43,881 nucleotides of DNA. It comes from Plantactinospora alkalitolerans. GTDB lineage: Bacteria > Actinomycetota > Actinomycetes > Mycobacteriales > Micromonosporaceae. Below, in pieces: positions 42,435-43,881 of the stretch (the first letter of the stretch is position 1; every line of letters begins with the position of its first letter). Location of the stretch: contig NZ_JADPUN010000173.1 in the NCBI RefSeq assembly GCF_015690345.1, positions 1 to 43,881 of the forward strand. Direction: 5' to 3'. The notes beneath the pieces are model-generated. The model did not search any database and had not been told where the DNA came from. It saw only the letters and a program-made list of their open reading frames with translations. A program made the position numbers and the translations under genes.

Positions 42435-42480
42435 CCGCCGAACCCGTGGCGTCCGACCCGCCGAACCCGTGGCGTCCGAC
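42435..42480. repeat. 23-bp perfect tandem duplication upstream of glgA
   Basis: Identical units at 42435-42457 and 42458-42480, in the 154-base gap between the exporter gene and glgA, about 40 bases upstream of the glgA -10 element. Confidence 0.93.
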
Positions 42481-42519
42481 CCGGCCGGCTCCTCTCGGGC
42501 GGATCGGTTCCGGCTGCAC

Positions 42520-42525
42520 TAGGGT
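42520..42525 (+). promoter_or_regulatory. TANNNT -10 element of leaderless glgA
   Basis: TAGGGT ends seven bases before the GTG at 42533, with no ribosome site between them. Identical in sequence and spacing to the element before the lysE-like gene. Confidence 0.6.
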
Positions 42526-42532
42526 GCCGGCT

Positions 42533-43759
42533 GTGACCGATACGACGCCCGACGACCGGCGGCTCCGGGTGGACCTGTTGACCCGGGAGTACCCCCCGGA
42601 GGTGTACGGCGGAGCCGGAGTACACGTCGAGTACCTCGCCCGGGAACTCCGCTCCCGCGCCGACACCCGGGTGCACTGCTTCGGCGCGCCCCGACAGCCG
42701 CCGTACGCCGAGCCGGGCGTCACCGCGTACCCCGAACCGGCGACCCTGGCCGGCGCGAACGCCGCGCTGCGCACGATGGGCGTGGACCTGGAGATGGCGG
42801 CCGGTTGCGCCGGCACCGACGTCGTACACAGCCACACCTGGTACGCCAACCTCGCCGGCCACGTCGCCAAGCTGCTGCACGGCGTGCCGCACGTGGTGAC
42901 CGTACACAGCCTGGAGCCGCTGCGACCATGGAAGGCCGAGCAGCTCGGCGGCGGCTACGCGCTCTCCTCCTGGTGCGAGCGGACCGCGCTGGAGGCCGCC
43001 GACGCGGTGATCGCGGTCTCCGCCGGGATGATGCGGGACCTGCTCGCCGCCTACCCGTCGGTCTCCCCGGACCGGGTCCGGGTGGTGCACAACGGCATCG
43101 ACACACACCAGTACGCCCCGGACCCCGGCACCGACGTGCTGGCCCGGCTCGGTATCGACCCGGACCGGCCCAGCGTGACGTACGTCGGCCGGATCACCCG
43201 GCAGAAGGGGCTGCCCTACCTGCTCCGGGCGGCCCGGACGCTACCGCCGGAGGCGCAACTCGTCCTGCTGGCCGGCGCCCCTGACACGGCGGAGATCGCC
43301 GCCGAGGTCGAGGAACTCGTCGCCGAACTGCGGAACAGCAGGGAGGGCGTGGTCTGGGTCGCCGAGATGCTGCCCAAGCCCGAGGTGATCCAGATCCTCA
43401 CCCACAGCACGGTCTTCGTCTGCCCGTCGATCTACGAGCCGATGGGCATCGTCAACCTGGAGGCGATGGCCTGCGAGACCGCCGTGGTCGCCACGGCCAC
43501 CGGCGGCATTCCCGAGGTGGTCGCGGACGGCTCCACCGGCCTGCTGGTGCCGATCGCACAGGCCACCGACGGTACGGGCACCCCGCTGGACCCGGACCGT
43601 TTCGTCGCCGACCTCGCCGCCGCGATCATCGAGGTGCTGGCCGACCCGAAGCGGGCCGTCGAGTTCGGCCGGGCCGGCCGACGCCGCGCCGTCGAGCACT
43701 TCTCCTGGGACTCGATCGCCGACCGGACGATGACCCTCTACCACTCAGTGCTGGCCTGA
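42533..43759 (+). CDS. glgA: Glycogen synthase / maltose-1-phosphate synthase, GT4 (GlgA/GlgM type)
   Basis: 408-residue actinobacterial-type GT4 enzyme using ADP-glucose. The N-terminal stretch LTREYPPEVYGGAGVHVEYL is the hallmark of this group (as in M. tuberculosis Rv1212c, GlgM). VHNGIDTHQY, VTYVGRITRQKGLPYLLRA, and the donor-site segment YEPMGIVNLEAMACETAVVATATGG with its EX7E motif follow. The GTG at 42533 fits a leaderless transcript. Classical GlgA (GT5) is about 480 residues and different in sequence, so GlgM-like synthesis of maltose-1-phosphate is a real possibility. It works with the pgm and glgC genes nearby. Confidence 0.92.
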   Translation: MTDTTPDDRRLRVDLLTREYPPEVYGGAGVHVEYLARELRSRADTRVHCFGAPRQPPYAEPGVTAYPEPATLAGANAALRTMGVDLEMAAGCAGTDVVHSHTWYANLAGHVAKLLHGVPHVVTVHSLEPLRPWKAEQLGGGYALSSWCERTALEAADAVIAVSAGMMRDLLAAYPSVSPDRVRVVHNGIDTHQYAPDPGTDVLARLGIDPDRPSVTYVGRITRQKGLPYLLRAARTLPPEAQLVLLAGAPDTAEIAAEVEELVAELRNSREGVVWVAEMLPKPEVIQILTHSTVFVCPSIYEPMGIVNLEAMACETAVVATATGGIPEVVADGSTGLLVPIAQATDGTGTPLDPDRFVADLAAAIIEVLADPKRAVEFGRAGRRRAVEHFSWDSIADRTMTLYHSVLA

Positions 43760-43796
43760 CCCCTCGCCTGCCCCCCTCGCCTGACCCCGGACCCTC

Positions 43797-43852
43797 CCGT
43801 GATCACGAAGAGTTCGGCCTGCCCGCGCAGGCCGGACGTTACCGGATCACGG
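43797..43852. terminator. Nested hairpin downstream of glgA
   Basis: An inner perfect 8-bp stem with four-base loop, CGGCCTGC (43815-43822) and GCAGGCCG (43827-43834), is enclosed by a second perfect inverted repeat, CCGTGATC (43797-43804) and GATCACGG (43845-43852). It starts 38 bases after the glgA stop, and probably terminates its transcript. The symmetric outer arms could also be a protein-binding site. Confidence 0.7.
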
Positions 43853-43881
43853 AGAAATCGCCTGTGGATGAGGTGGGGGGT

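Overview
This window is high-GC DNA with frequent GTG/TTG starts, many 4-base ATGA/GTGA stop-start overlaps, TANNNT-type leaderless promoters, a SigE-family ECF sigma factor, a mycosin-type protease and a paired glgC/glgA. Together these point to a filamentous actinomycete, most likely Micromonosporaceae (Micromonospora or a close relative). The family-level assignment is inference; I could not run a database search. No rRNA, tRNA, CRISPR array, transposase or integrase was seen.

Layout. (1) 1-1039: the 5' part of a DUF389 membrane protein gene on the minus strand, running into an inverted duplication of itself at the window edge that looks like an assembly artefact. (2) 1040-1636: a non-coding stretch with a 36-bp tandem repeat. 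(3) 1637-3987: an OmpR-type response regulator and histidine kinase. (4) 4220-27998 plus the frameshifted gene at 28109-29232: a large surface or secreted polysaccharide cluster of about 19 genes in several operons. (5) 29286-31340: a secreted protein with two GDPD phosphodiesterase domains. (6) 31691-34990: a three-gene type VII secretion-like unit (two WXG/PPE-like proteins and a mycosin). (7) 35067-43759: a small hypothetical gene, phosphoglucomutase, glgC, an ECF sigma factor with a membrane-anchored partner, a divergent lysG/lysE-type regulator and exporter pair, and glgA.

How the polysaccharide genes fit together. The plus-strand operon 4220-10952 carries PglE-, PglC- and PglD-like enzymes, a double-headed glycosyltransferase and a Wzy-like polymerase. 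With the PglF/CapD-like 4,6-dehydratase at 24713 these make a complete set for UDP-N,N'-diacetylbacillosamine (or an isomer) and its loading onto undecaprenyl phosphate as first sugar. The minus-strand operon 18638-11087 begins with a CapE-CapF-CapG set for UDP-N-acetyl-L-fucosamine. It continues with a nucleotidyltransferase, a reductase-like SDR with an altered catalytic Lys, a UDP-sugar 6-dehydrogenase and an ArnA/UXS-like SDR. A GDSL-free block at 18810-24457 adds two GT4 glycosyltransferases, a methyltransferase, a Wzx-like flippase and a GalE-like epimerase. A Gfo/Idh/MocA oxidoreductase (26883) and a second DegT-type aminotransferase (28109, broken by one missing base) look like a WbpB/WbpE pair for a 3-amino sugar. 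The product is therefore predicted to be a Wzx/Wzy-type heteropolysaccharide rich in amino- and deoxy-sugars. No Wzz-like chain-length regulator or export kinase is visible here.

A recurring oddity is the number of short tandem duplications (14-36 bp units) scattered through both coding and intergenic DNA. Inside genes they are always a multiple of three; several sit exactly on gene ends.
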